Below are positions 45,625 to 56,597 of a stretch of DNA of 64,000 nt, one piece after another. The DNA lies in NCBI GenBank assembly GCA_018398585.1, contig JAGTTD010000003.1, positions 5,960,637 through 6,024,636 of the forward strand. The letters run 5' to 3'. Both the position numbers and the translations under genes were made by a program. The notes under the pieces are model-generated. The model had not been told where the DNA came from and did not search any database. It saw only the letters and a program-made list of their open reading frames with translations. Position 1 is the first letter of the stretch. Each line of letters starts with the position of its first letter. The DNA is from Simmondsia chinensis. Lineage: Eukaryota; Streptophyta; Magnoliopsida; Caryophyllales; Simmondsiaceae.

Positions 45625-45890
45625 TATGGGTAAATTATAAAAAATTCTTCTATCTTTTATTTTAAAAATAAAATTTTTATTTTTCTTCAAAATATATATC
45701 CCCTTACCTAAAAATAAAAACAAACACTTAATCATTTTATTTTGAGATGCAAAATGGTCAAAAAAGTTGTTTATGGACAAAGTGAAAAAAATTTCAAAAG
45801 TGAGGGGGTTTACTGAGTGGTTTTATTTGTGAGGGAGTTTTTTTTGTTATTGAAGCAAAAATCAAAGAGGTTTTCTATAATTTATCCTAT
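45625..45890. mobile_element. MITE of about 265 bp, absent from copy C
   Basis: The ends tatgggtaaattata and tataatttatccta are inverted. Copy C reads straight through (aacatatttttattgatac, about 52324), so this is a clean insertion. TSD is short and blurred (tttta/ttttt). Confidence 0.65.
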
Positions 45891-46017
45891 TTTTATTGAC
45901 ACATATATTGAAAAAAGATCAATTTTTAAATGGTAGATCAAAAATTTTCACCATGAGCTAAAGAAATAATCTATCTACATCTATACTAGTACCTACTACT
46001 CTGTTAACACATAGTCT

Positions 46018-46678
46018 GTTCGGCTCTAATACCATTTGTTATGATCACCATAAAATGTCGAAACTCTAATCGAAATAGCAATTATACACAAAAGAGAATT
46101 GGGAAATAAATCAAGAATACCACAACTTAAGTGGTTAAGTAGAAGCCTATATCAACGAAGGGGACCACAATAATTCCGCTATATCATTGAAAGATTAAAC
46201 GTGATGTCTCAACTCTCAATTGTTCTCAATCCTATAATATCCATATACACAAGCCTATATATATGGCCATCCACACTAGAACTCTACTATGTCACGGGTC
46301 TAAGTCAAATTGATACTTTTTTTTTACAATTATAAGTCAATGTGTATATATCAAAAAATCATATATGAATATAAGGGGCATATCCCAAGACACGGCCAAG
46401 GCCTACAAAGTATTTCAAAAAAAAGCTAAACAAAGCTAGAAAAGTAAACACAGCAAAAGTCAAAACAAGAGGAAATACAAAGATTACATCAAAGTATCAA
46501 AGTAAATCGCTCAAAACATAGGAGGGGAGAACAACACCCACTGGTGGCGCCGCCTCTTTGGTCAAATTGACCCAATCCTCTACTTTATAAACAAAACTCA
46601 ATACAACCAAACTCTACGTATAATCCAACAAAACCTCTCACTCTAAATGCATACCCACCCAAAATCCTAAATTAGGAG
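46018..46678 (-). repeat. LTR fragment with Met-tRNA primer site, in copies B and C
   Basis: ggctctaatacca (46022-46034) and tctctgatacca (about 52464-52475 in copy C) read on the minus strand as tggtatcagag-type primer sites. The DNA to the right would then be a 5' LTR transcribed leftward, with a reversed TATA (ctatatatatggcc near 46255). No coding part of the element remains. Confidence 0.5.
46314..46560 (-). mobile_element. 5'-truncated LINE 3' end, in copy B only
   Basis: Flanked by gtcaaattga at 46304-46313 and 46561-46570. A T run at its left side is the poly(A) tail of a minus-strand insertion. Copy C lacks it (attgattcaatcctttagtt, about 54767). Confidence 0.7.
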
Positions 46679-48185
46679 TGATGCAGCCCATTAAGGGGGC
46701 TCGGCGAGAGGGTTTTGGCATCACGAGACCTTGGCGGAAGCGGAGCAGCTGGTAGGTTTGAGTAGGATTGCTAGTTTTAATTAATTTTCAGATTTAATTT
46801 TGAATTTTAAATTATCTATTAGAGTTAGATTAGTATTATAATTACTCCGCTTTATATATACTAGAGAAGGCTTAGGGTTTAGTTAGTTCACATAAATTTT
46901 CAGATTATTTTCTATTTTGAGCGTCTATTCTCGGATTGTGAGAATTAGGTTTTGATTTTTCTCTTGAAGTTTTGTTAATTCATTAATAAAATGAAAGGTC
47001 AAGCCTTCGATTCCTTCCCGTTCCCCAAAATCCCACTTATGCACTACATCGATTGGTATCAGAGCATAGAATGCTTCCTAAGATGGCCGGGAGGCTACAG
47101 AGATAAGCCGTCGTCGAGGACGTCTATGACTGAGATCGTTTACTGACGGCTGAGAGGAGATTGGATGAGTTCGAGGAGAGATTCTGGCGAATCGAGCGTT
47201 GCTGGGTTCAACTGGGGGTAAATGCCGATGCACTGGGAACCCAACCCCGATGTCCATTAACACCAGGTGCTATAGAAGAGGAGATGGATGAGAGCTTCCA
47301 AAATCCATTCCCAGACGAGGAGCTACCAGATCCTAGGCCGAGGTAGCGTCAGCCTAATATCGGAAACCCCCCACGGTTATGATGATCGGAGGTGGGAATC
47401 AGGCCTCTGGATTGATATCCTTGAGTTTAATGGTGGAGGACGTCCCGAGGACTTTTTAGATTGGATTTTCACCATCGAGGAAGTTCTGGAGTTCAGAGAG
47501 GTACCGAAATCTAAGCAGGCACCGCTAATCGCCACTTGGCTAACTAGTAGAGCAGTCGCCTGGTAGATGCAGCTGAAACAGATCCGGTTGCGCCAAGGAA
47601 AAGGCAAGATAGAATCTTGGAAGTCACGCCAGGATGATGTACCAGCGCCTACAAGGGTTGCACTAGGGCTTGAAGTCTGTGGAGGAGTACATGGCTGAGT
47701 TCTATTCATTGATCGCCAGGAATGACTTGGCAAAAAAACGGAGAGCAATTGGTAGACCGATACATAAGCAGGTTGAGGGAGTCAATACAAGAGGTGTTAA
47801 ACATGTTTGACATCTTCACTATTTCGGAGGCTAGTCAAAGAGCCGTGAACGTGGAACGCCAACAGAGGCATCGCCAAACTAGCGGTACCTGGGGAACACA
47901 AGTTGGTGGGAGAGGGAAAATGAGGGCACCGCCAACACAGACCGCATAGAACATACCGCCAATCGCTAATGCAGGCAGGCCCAACACTCAAGACTTGAAG
48001 GTTGCATCAAAGACCTGTTGTTTCAAGTGCGGAGAAGTGGGGCACAGGGCAGCTAATTGCCATAAGGGTGAGAGGACTGGTAAGGTCCTTTTCATTAATG
48101 TGCTACGTATTGAGGATATTAAGGTCATTGAGGAGGAAGCCCAAGACTACTTGACGAAGCAAGGTGAGAATACCGTGGCAGGAGA
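46679..48185 (+). mobile_element. Truncated Ty3-type gag element
   Basis: The LTR 46679-47051 starts TGATGCAGCCC and ends gcactacatcg. The primer site ttggtatcagagc follows at 47053. Gag remains follow to a zinc knuckle, after which the element is cut at about 48185 by the start of copy C. It is a relative of the element in intron 1 of the large gene. Confidence 0.8.
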
Positions 48186-48201
48186 CGAATATCAATTATA
48201 G
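47161..48201 (+). pseudogene. Gag remnant of the truncated Ty3-type element
   Basis: Pieces in three frames: DEFEERFWRIERCWVQLGVN (47161), ESGLWIDILEFNGGGRPEDF and TIEEVLEFREVPKSKQ (about 47398-47517), EQLVDRYISRLRESIQEVLN (about 47740-47800), and a CCHC knuckle CFKCGEVGHRAANC (about 48022-48063). Frame shifts and stops (47347, 47567) break it. The final residues belong to the junction with copy C. Confidence 0.78.
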
Positions 48202-48379
48202 TGCGTTTTATCATAATACAAATTGTTTTCTCACATTTTTTTGAGAGGTGAATTGGAAAATTGTGTAAGAATGACATAATAGATTTCAATCCGCAACCCT
48301 ACTTACCTTGAGAAATAGGGTTAATTTACCAAGTACTAATACACCGGATCCCATTAGAACTCCGAAGTTAAGGGTGCTT

Positions 48380-50970
48380 CTCTCTTCAAAAACCCAACGG
48401 TCACTATTCACACTGCCTCCCCGGCGCGTGTGGGCTCGTGACCAGCCACTCGGAGGCCGGAGCTCGGATCCGGTGTCGCTAAGTCCGTCCCGTGTTGGTC
48501 GTACAACGTCCGAGGGTGTTCGCCGTCTACTAGAGGCTCCAGGCCGTCGTCCTCTTCCTCGTTGCTCCTCTGCTCCACCATTCAGATTCACTGATCTTCT
48601 ACCTTCACCGTGCTCCCCCTGATTCCGACTCCCAGCCGCGCCGCACCGGTAACTTCCTCCCATATTTTCTTTTCTCTTCTTCGCATCATTTCTTTCTTCT
48701 CCCCTTGCAACGAGTCTCCCAACCTTCGGTGACCAACAGCGTCCCGCTATGTCGGCTCTTAATGATGCAATGTCAATTTTTGTTGACGGTCTCCCGGTGT
48801 TTACTTCAAATTTGTGGCTTAAGGCTGTTTTTCGGGATTTTCGATCAGTTTATGATTGTTTTGTCCCGCAAAATAGAAGGGCCAAAACAAGACTTTCTTA
48901 TGGTTTTGATAGATTTTAGCAACGAAATGAGGCCTTAAGGGCAATTGATTCCATGAATGGTCGTTGGATCATGGGATACAAGATTTAGGTTGACTGGGCT
49001 AAACAACGCCGGGGGTCGAATAGCAGGCAGAATCAAAATCAGAATCGCACAAGGGCACACTCTTCAGATCATGATTGGAGGATTGATGATTCAGTCATCA
49101 ATCAAACTCCAGAGGACACCAATCAATCGCCCCGGGGAAGGGGTGAAATGGAACATAATGGCCCCAAGGTCATAAGAGCTTCTATAAACTATCAGGTGGA
49201 AGCTTGGATGTGTAGATCAATAATAGCTCATTCATATGGGGATGATACACTTGATAATGTCCTGAGATTCCTTACGGAGAACGGACTTTTTGACTTGACA
49301 CCGAGAGGTCTGAGCTCAGATACTTTTATTCTCACGTGCGACTCGACCGCAGCTATGGATGAATACTTCGGCCCTCGGAAACATGTACTACTTGGTAAAT
49401 TCAGAGAAGTGAACCGCTACACAGGTCAAACTCTTGGTACTATAAGAAGAAGAGTGTGGATTGAAATACATGGTCTTCTATTACAGTACTGGTCGATGGA
49501 GAGCTTCACTAATTTTGCGCGAATCTGGGGCAACTTCCTTCGAGTGGATTCGCGAACTTCGGCAAGAGGTGTGTTGATGTGGCAAGGGTTCTCATTGATA
49601 CTTGCTTCCTATCTACTATCCAACAGGTTGTGCAAGTCAATCTTTGTGAGGGAAGCCGAATGGTTTTTATTAAAGAAGGGAACTCCGAGCTAATCCCAAG
49701 CTACTCTACGGAAGTTATTCACCTCCCAGCGTCTGCCAGGCTAAATAGGGAAGAAGGTCGAACCCTGCGACAAGCTCCTAACGTTACTACCAACACCGAC
49801 CCGGGTCTAAGCGGAAATGACCCGATCCAGGAGAGGGACCCTCCGATACATCCGAGGACTGGATGTATGGATGTGGGTATTGATAGTTTGAGTGCGGAAC
49901 ACGTTACGCTACATGTTAACCACCAGGTTATTGGCAGTTGGCCTGTGGTTACGCAGTCTCCATACTCGCTTGTCTATCGCTTTCCGCTCCGAGTCTTTGA
50001 ATAGCTGAATGCTACACAGTGCCAGGTTAACAGATCGTATGTAAGACCACAACTGCTTCTACCTTGGGTTGAGGACAGTGAAACCAGATCACATGGGATG
50101 CAAATCCAGAGCACACCTTAAGCAGATCAAATTCCAAACACTAATAATGACTTCGAGTCTGAGTCGTCGGGTCCAACCTTCCCACCGGGATTTGAACCAA
50201 TGAGTGATCATAGTCATGTCGAGGACATGGATCTATGTGCTAATTTGGCTCATGATATCGCAGAAACCTCTAAGGCAGGGGAAAGGAGAACTAGAAGAGA
50301 GAGGTCAGGGCGCCAAGAACCTAATGGTGGTGTTTCAAAAAGGGATAGCAAGGCTCTCAAGCGTTGGAAGAAAGATCAAGAGAAACGGAACCTTAAGTGT
50401 TCTTTAAAGATATGTCTCCTGGTAGCAGTGAGAAGAGAAAACCTCAGAAAATGACCAAGGCCAAAGGGAAGAAAAAGACTCGAAACAAGAACAAGAAATG
50501 CTTCATAGCTGAGCAACTGCTCAAGGGGAAACGCACTTGGGAGACCGGAAAGTTGCTCGGGTTGAGTTTTGATGGGGATGACTCCCTCATGATTGAGTGC
50601 TTTGCTAAAATGGGCTAAGTTTTGGATTCGTTTGTTCTCAGTTCTTTGTGTTTTTAGTCTCTTGTTCCTGCTCTCTCCAGTTCCGCTTTTTGGTCCTGTT
50701 CTGCTGCGCCTCCTCCAGCTTTTGGTCTCTGCTCCTTGTCCGTGCTTTTCTCTGTTGCCCCTCGGTTTCCTTTTCTTGTGTTGTGTTTTTTTGTTGGTTT
50801 TTTGTCTCCTATTTTGTTTGTTTTTTCCCCTGTTTGCTGTTGCCCCTCCCTGTTTGGTCTTTTCTTTGTCTTGTTTTGCCTGGTCTGTCTTCGTCTCTTT
50901 GGAGTTGTTTGGGCTCGCTTTGTCAAGGCCCGGTGTTGTCCTTCGACTTCGCCGATATTTATCGAAAAAA
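48380..50970 (+). mobile_element. LINE with ORF1 only, inserted in a 5S-headed SINE
   Basis: A 10-bp TSD aagggtgctt lies at 48370-48379 and 50971-50980, and an A-rich tail ends the element (aaaaaa before the right TSD). The GC-rich 5' leader (48381-48748), ORF1 remnant and pyrimidine-rich 3' UTR (50620-50960) are present, but the 4-kb endonuclease-RT ORF2 is missing. Long ORFs at 50593-51137 come from the pyrimidine-rich 3' UTR. Confidence 0.85.
48749..50618 (+). pseudogene. LINE ORF1 remnant: RRM plus DUF4283-like region
   Basis: From ATG 48749: MSALNDAMSIFVDGLPVF, then AVFRDFRSVYDCFVPQNRRA and RAIDSMNGRWIMGYKI, an RRM RNA-binding fold as known in ORF1 proteins of plant L1-type LINEs. Stops or shifts occur near 48919 and 48987. 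A second block (49148-49693) with WIEIHGLLLQYWSMESFTNF and ARIWGNFLRVDSRTSARG resembles DUF4283. The lysine-rich C-terminal part (50397-50618) ends GLSFDGDDSLMIECFAKMG and a stop. No knuckle seen. The protein would chaperone LINE RNA. Confidence 0.75.
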
Positions 50971-52698
50971 AAGGGTGCTTGGGCAAGACTAGTACCATGA
51001 TGGGTGACCTCTTGGAAAGTCCTCGTGTTGTCAACCCTATAAGGTTGGGATTCCTCGAAAAGAGCCTCTCGGCAGGATTACACCCTGAAGGGGTAAAACT
51101 GCGTACATCCACCCCCTCCCCCTGGGACGCCGCTTAGACGGAAGCCCTTAAGGCACTGGGTCTATTGTTGTTATTGTTGTAGAGCACGATAGTTACATGT
51201 TTAACATAATTTTGGTATCATTATGGTGATGAGAAATTTAAACTTTTAAGTATTTTGTAGAAAATTTTGTCTTTCAAGCTCATTTTTGTTTCATGGAAAA
51301 TTTGTATTATATTTTTGCATAAGTTTGTAAAATTTTTTTTTTCTCTTTATTGAGAAGTTGATGTCCCCTCGAAATAAATATTTTTGAATGAAACCGAGCT
51401 TGTTGTACTTGCATGTCATAAATCTAACACTAACCTCAACTTGGTCAGGCGTAAGCATAATAAACTTATTTTTGAATGCAATTATTTTCTTTACATAAAA
51501 AGTCTACAACTTTTAACAAAAAATTATGTCTTTATTTAGAATATTTTGAGAAGAAAAAATTTCCGTAAGAAATTAGGTAAGGTGAATAAGGAGAGCTGAC
51601 CGCATTTTGCATCCTGATGTCGCAAGGGGAGGAAACGTAGTGCGTGAGTCCATCAATTGTGTTCTGCCCTTCTATTCTAGTGTTTCGGTTCCTCTAGCCG
51701 TCATATTGTATTTGTCCGTTGTCTTCCTTCTTTTATGTTGCTTGTTTTTCATTTTTGTTTTGTTCTCGTGTTTTTCTGAGACACTGTTGTTGCCGTGTTA
51801 TGGGTTACCTTGGGTGTTTTGGCTTCTTTTGGCTTTGTCAGGTTTGTGTCCCTAGTGTGGGCCTTCTTGGGTATGTGTCGTAGGGGTCGCTTTTTTTCCG
51901 CTTTCATTTGATTTTCTTAATTCATTTTTCCTTACACCCTTGTGCATTTTGTAGGGGTTTTACCAATTATCCAAAAAAATTACAAGAAAATGTTTTCCAA
52001 AGAAGCCCGAATGTTTCATTTGTATCAGCGACTGGTAGAAAACTTGGAGACCTAGAATTTTAGTTCTTAGTGAGCTTGAGATGCAAAATATTTCTATTTT
52101 TCACTTTACACTGTTGGTTGGATACATAATTGTATAAATTTTTAAATTGAAATAAAATTTATACCCAAAAGTACTCTAAGCATATAAAATCTTTTGAGAT
52201 AATTTTATTTAGGATGCCGAAAGTACATACGTATGGGAAAGTAGCAATTTATCTAGTCAATTCATTTAAAGTGGAGATTTTCGTCATCCATCAAAATATT
52301 CTTATAAAAGTTTCCAGGGATTAACATATTTTTATTGATACATATATTGAAAAAAGATACATTTTTAAATGGTAGATAAAAATTTTCATGGTGAGCATAA
52401 TCTATGTATATATATATATCTATATTTATACTTACTACTATATTAACAAAAAGTCTGTTCATCTCTGATACCATCCATTAGGATTGACCACAAAATACTA
52501 AAACCTTAATTGAAATAGTAATCATACATAAAGGGAAATTGGGGAATAAATCAAGAATACCGAAATTTAAGTGGTTCAGTAGAAACCTATATCCATGGAG
52601 GAGACCACAATGATTCCACTTTGTCATTGAAAGATTAAACGCAATGTCTTAACTCTTAACTATTCTCAACCCTAAGGCCAACATACACAAGCCTAGTA

Positions 52699-53351
52699 TG
52701 ATGCTGCCACCAACTAGCCTTTGGCTGGTCAAGCGGGTCAGGTGGGCGAGCCATGAATAGGCGGGATTAGGACGCCACGGTTATACGGGAAGCTGCCTCA
52801 AATTCCCGATTGGAGCATAGCTTGGCGGCCTTGGCCGGACACGGGCTCATTCTTGGCGGCACCAATGACTTGGCATGATGGGCTAGTGGACGCGGAAGTT
52901 GGTGAAGATAGACGTGGAAGTTGATGAAGATAAGGTCTGAGTTTATTGAGGATTAGTTTAGTTATTTTCAGATTGTTATTTAATCTTATTTTTTTATTTT
53001 GTTTTAGTCTTTCATTAGGAGGAGTATACATATTGTGATCTAAACCGTTGATTATTCTAAGCACACGGATTGCGATCTCAACCGTTGATTTTAATTAGAG
53101 ATTAATTTAAAATTTGAATTAGTTTGAGTCTATTTAGGAAAACTTCTCTATTTAAAGAGGAGGATGGTTGGGGTTTTAGTTAGTCAATAGTTTAGAAATA
53201 TTTTATGAGTTTTGGTTCTTCTATTTTCAAGTGTGAGAATTAGAATGAATTATATCTTTCCTCTTGTAATTTTTATTAGAGTTTAATAAGATGAAATGGA
53301 AGGTTGTTGAATCCTTCCCATTCCCCAAATCTCACTTTACGCACTGCATCA
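52699..53351 (+). repeat. Left LTR of the short element
   Basis: 653 bp; ends gcactgcatca. TATA-like ctatttaaagagg near 53148. Contains an internal near-duplicate (cacggattgcgatct and cacattgtgatct-like motifs, 53030-53090). Confidence 0.88.
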
Positions 53352-54063
53352 GTTGATATCAGAGCTTAGAACGCTTTCTGAGATGGTCAGTGGGTGACAG
53401 AGAAACGCCACCGTCGAAGACGTTTATGACCGAGACTTCCAGAGGCAGTCTGTAAGGACGAATTGGTGGAGAAATTCCGATGAATCGAGCATTGCTGGAT
53501 TCAATTAGGGGCAAATCCCGATCTTGAACCTACAACCCAGCCCCAACGCCCATTAATACCTGGTGCTAATGAAGACACGGACGAGAACTTTCAGAGTTCA
53601 TTCCTAGATATTGAGCCACCGGACCGAAGGCAAAGGAGAGCTCGGCCTTTTATTGGCGACTCCAATGTTGAAGAACGGTGATGGGAAACCGGCCTTCGGA
53701 TTAAGAACCTGAAGCTTGAAGAAGAAGACATCACAATGGTGGAGGAAACTCAGGACGAAGTTGGCGAGTCAGAGATGGCATCTATGCCATTAGGCTTCAC
53801 TAGCGGAGGACCTCTCTTTGATGAGGCGCCACATCTTGACTTATCTTCTCCACCCCTATTTGATGAACCTATTCACGACAAGGAGGAGGAGCCGAACGGG
53901 TTGGCGTTTTTCTTACCACCAATAAGGGAAGAACAATGCCGACAAGACTAGATCCCCGAAGACGCCTTACCGAGCAAAAAGAATAAGTACCAAGCAAGCA
54001 TGGCGGTGCGTGAGGATATGACCCAACGAATTCGAGGACGAATTCTCTCCAACCGGGAGAGAA

Positions 54064-54703
54064 TGATGCAGCCACCAAATAACCTTTGGCGGGTCTAGCG
54101 GGTCAAGACGGGGGAGCGAGGAATAGGCGGGATTAGAATGATACGGTTAGACGGGAAGTGGCCTCACATTCGCGATTGGCGCATAGCTTGGCGGCCTTGG
54201 CAGGACACGGGCTCATTCTTGGCGGCACCAACAACTTGGCGTGATGGGCATAGTGGACGAGGAAGTTGGTGAAGATAGATGTGGAAGTTGACTAAGATAA
54301 GGTTTGAGTTTATTTAGGATTAGTTTAGTTATTTTCAGATTGTTATTTAGTCTTATATTTTTATTTTTATTAGGAGGAGCACACAGATTGCCATCTTAAC
54401 CGTTGATTATTCTAAGCATACGGATTGTGATCTCAACCATTAATCTTAATTAGGGATTAATTTAAAATTTGAATTAGTTTGAGTCTAGTTAAGAAAACTC
54501 CCCCATTTAAAGAGGAGAATGGTTAGGGTTTTAGTTAGTCAATTGTTTAGAAATATTTTATGAGTTTTGGTTCTTCTATTCTCAAGTATAAGAATTAGAA
54601 CGAATTTTATCTTTCCCCGTATAATTTTTATTAGAGTTTAATAAAATTAAGGGGAAGGCTGTTGATTCCTTCCCGTTCCCCAAATCCCACTTTATGCGTT
54701 GCA
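54064..54703 (+). repeat. Right LTR of the short element
   Basis: 640 bp; ends gcgttgca, having lost the final tca of the left copy, directly followed by TSD tagta and a (TA)n run. Confidence 0.88.
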
Positions 54704-54908
54704 TAGTATATATATATATAAAGCCACCCACACTAAAACTCTAGTGGGTCATAAGCCTAAATCGAATTGATTCAATCCTTTAGTTTATAAACATGACCCA
54801 ATCCAATCAAGCTCCACATATAACCCAACAAAACCTCCCACTCCAAATGTATTCCCACCGAACTACCTAAATTAAAAGCGTTGAAGTTACCTACTATTAA
54901 GCTTGTTA

Positions 54909-55559
54909 ATTACGTTCAGCTGTAATTTGTTGCATCATTTGACCAAAATTTGTATTTCTGATTATGTTGTGAATCACGTATATGATGTTGGAGAGCAACA
55001 GTGCTATAGAAGCTGACAAACTTATTGGTGTGAAGTGCACGTGGAAGTATGAGAAAAAAAAAACGTGGTTTGACATATGATGGTGATGAATCAGGATATG
55101 GTAGAGTTGTTTGCAAGGATAGAATATGGTTTTGGATGTTCTTATTTCCTGTCAATCTCATCTCCAATTTTTGTATGGTTGGCTATTTTCATCTTGTGGT
55201 AATGTTTAGATGCAGTGTCTGTTTGATTTTTTTTCCTTCCTGTGTGTTTTTATTTTGTCCCTTTTTCTTGTTTCATGGCTGTTTCTGTCTTTGTTTCCTG
55301 ATTCTCTCTTTTATATAGGTTGTCTGTGGCCTCGTCTTTACGAGTTGCCCTTTTGTACTATGACTATGTTGCTAATTATCCAAAAAAACGTGTATGGCAT
55401 TGGGCTTGATTAAGCCCCAACTTTTCTAAGTGTTTTTAGGTGAGAAAATTTTGTGTGGTTATATACATTCTCGCTCAGAGTTTGTAAAGAATGTAGGAAG
55501 AAAGAAACAAATTTCTATTGTATTCTTATCAAATTTTTGTGTCTTAATTTATTTCTTGT
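54909..55559. other. Unassigned DNA, possibly a LINE 3' end
   Basis: Pyrimidine-rich DNA with gctaattatccaaaaaaa at about 55371, a phrase also ending the LINE-like part of the duplicated segment (accaattatccaaaaaaa near 51962). A 5'-truncated LINE tail is possible. No coding feature supported. Confidence 0.3.
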
Positions 55560-56075
55560 TATTTTTTTTTTCATTTATGTAATATATGGCTATTTCATTC
55601 TCTACAAACTGTGAACGTAAAATAAAAGTATAATTGAATGATGAAATAGGAGTACATGAGTGCCTTTATATAGGCAAACATAAGCAACACGATTACAACC
55701 TTACCTTTGGTATATAACATAGCACAAGGGAAACAATAGTAAAATATAGGAAAACCCTAGACAAGAAAATATTTCAAAGAGATACTCTAATAGGCCCCTT
55801 CAATCTGAGCGGGGTAGAAGGACGCGAAGATTGTCCTTGTGTTGTAGGAATCGATCAGTTGAAAGATCCCTTGTAAGAATGTCAACCACCTATTTGGCTG
55901 TGGGTGTGTAGAGGACTTGAAGATCACCTTTGAGTACTTTTTCTCAAACTTAGTGAAAGTCAATATCGACATGTTGGCTTCTATCGTTGGAGATAGGGTT
56001 TGCAGCATGGTAGGAAGTCAAGACGTTATTGCAGTAGACTATGATAGGGCTAGGGTGACAAAGGCCTAGGTGCCA

Positions 56076-56592
56076 TCATGAAGTAACGAATCCATTCACT
56101 CTCTGCCACGGATTGAGCAACCGCCCTGTATTCTGACTCAGTAGTGGATTTGGAGATAGTTGCTTGATTCTTTGCCCTCCATGAGATGAGATTTGGGCCA
56201 AGGTAGATGGCTTATCCAGTTGTAGAGTGGCGAGTGTCAGGGCATCCTCCCCAATCGGCATTAGCAAAGACAATGATCGTAGGGGAGCAGGTGGGAGCAA
56301 TAGAGAGGCCATGATCTAAAGTCGATTTAAGGTACTAGAGGATGTGTTTGATGGCCTACCAGTGATGGGTGCAAGGGGCATGCATAAACTGAGAAACGAG
56401 GTTGACAGCGTAGCATATGTCAGGACGAGTCATTATGAGATATTGGAGAGCTCCGACAGCTCTCTTGTACTTAGTGGGATCGTCAAAAGGGTCCCCGTCA
56501 CTCAAGGAGAGGTGTTCTCGACTGGGGAGAGGAGTTCTTACAGGTTTGGCATCATGAAGATTATGTTTGGCAAGAAGGTCTACTGTGGACAT
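56076..56592 (-). pseudogene. Copia RT/RNase H remnant
   Basis: Reads leftward LLAKHNLHDAKPVRTPLPS, YKRAVGALQYLIMTRPDICY and AVNLVSQFMHAP (RT end), then FANADWGGCPDTRHSTTG and ISKSTTESEYRAVAQSVAES (RNase H). In-frame stops follow HHW, HIL and STTG. Unlike the copia copies at 929 and 63049, most of one frame is kept. Confidence 0.88.
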
Positions 56593-56597
56593 CTTAG

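Larger units (their letters stand above)
44902..46678. repeat. Duplicated segment, copy B (partial)
   Basis: Re-enters the segment at the position equivalent to 43055, repeats 457 bp of copy A, then runs on to match copy C up to 46678. Against copy C it has gained a solo LTR, a MITE and a LINE fragment. Confidence 0.8.
48318..51180 (+). mobile_element. 5S-headed SINE of copy C, split by a LINE
   Basis: Head part 48318-48379 (gggttaatttaccaagtact, aatacaccggatcccattag) ends at gttaagggtgctt. After the LINE, the 5S sequence resumes at 50972 (agggtgcttgggcaagacta), followed by the body and a (TTG)n tail (tctattgttgttattgttgt). It shares its insertion site with the copy at 41971. Confidence 0.87.
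52699..54703 (+). mobile_element. Short nonautonomous LTR element, TSD TAGTA
   Basis: LTRs 52699-53351 and 54064-54703 are closely similar (starts TGATGCTGCC and TGATGCAGCC). TSD TAGTA is at 52694-52698 and 54704-54708. The primer site ttgatatcagagc lies at 53353 and the purine tract ccgggagagaa just before 54064. The 712-bp interior keeps a ruined gag start, a short acidic ORF (53736-53951, with repeated PLFDE) and the pol-end motif seen in its relatives. It inserted into copy C. Confidence 0.9.
48186..54900. repeat. Duplicated segment, copy C
   Basis: Begins in the 90-bp repeat core (gaatatcaattatagtgcg) and follows copy A then copy B, interrupted by a LINE (48380-50970) and an LTR element (52699-54703). 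Right of the latter it resumes (aagccacccacactaaaact at about 54721) and matches 46263-46678. Confidence 0.8.

Noticed and set aside
18443..51100. The 5S-like blocks as genuine 5S rRNA genes
   Set aside because: They are single, diverged, often truncated, fused to a SINE body and (at 28512 and 44133) enclosed by TSDs. No tandem 5S gene and spacer array is present.
50593..51137. Overlapping 114-152 residue ORFs rich in F, L, V and S (plus strand) or K, R, Q and T (minus strand)
   Set aside because: Translations of the pyrimidine-rich LINE 3' UTR and the SINE that follows; no domain, and open in several frames because of composition.
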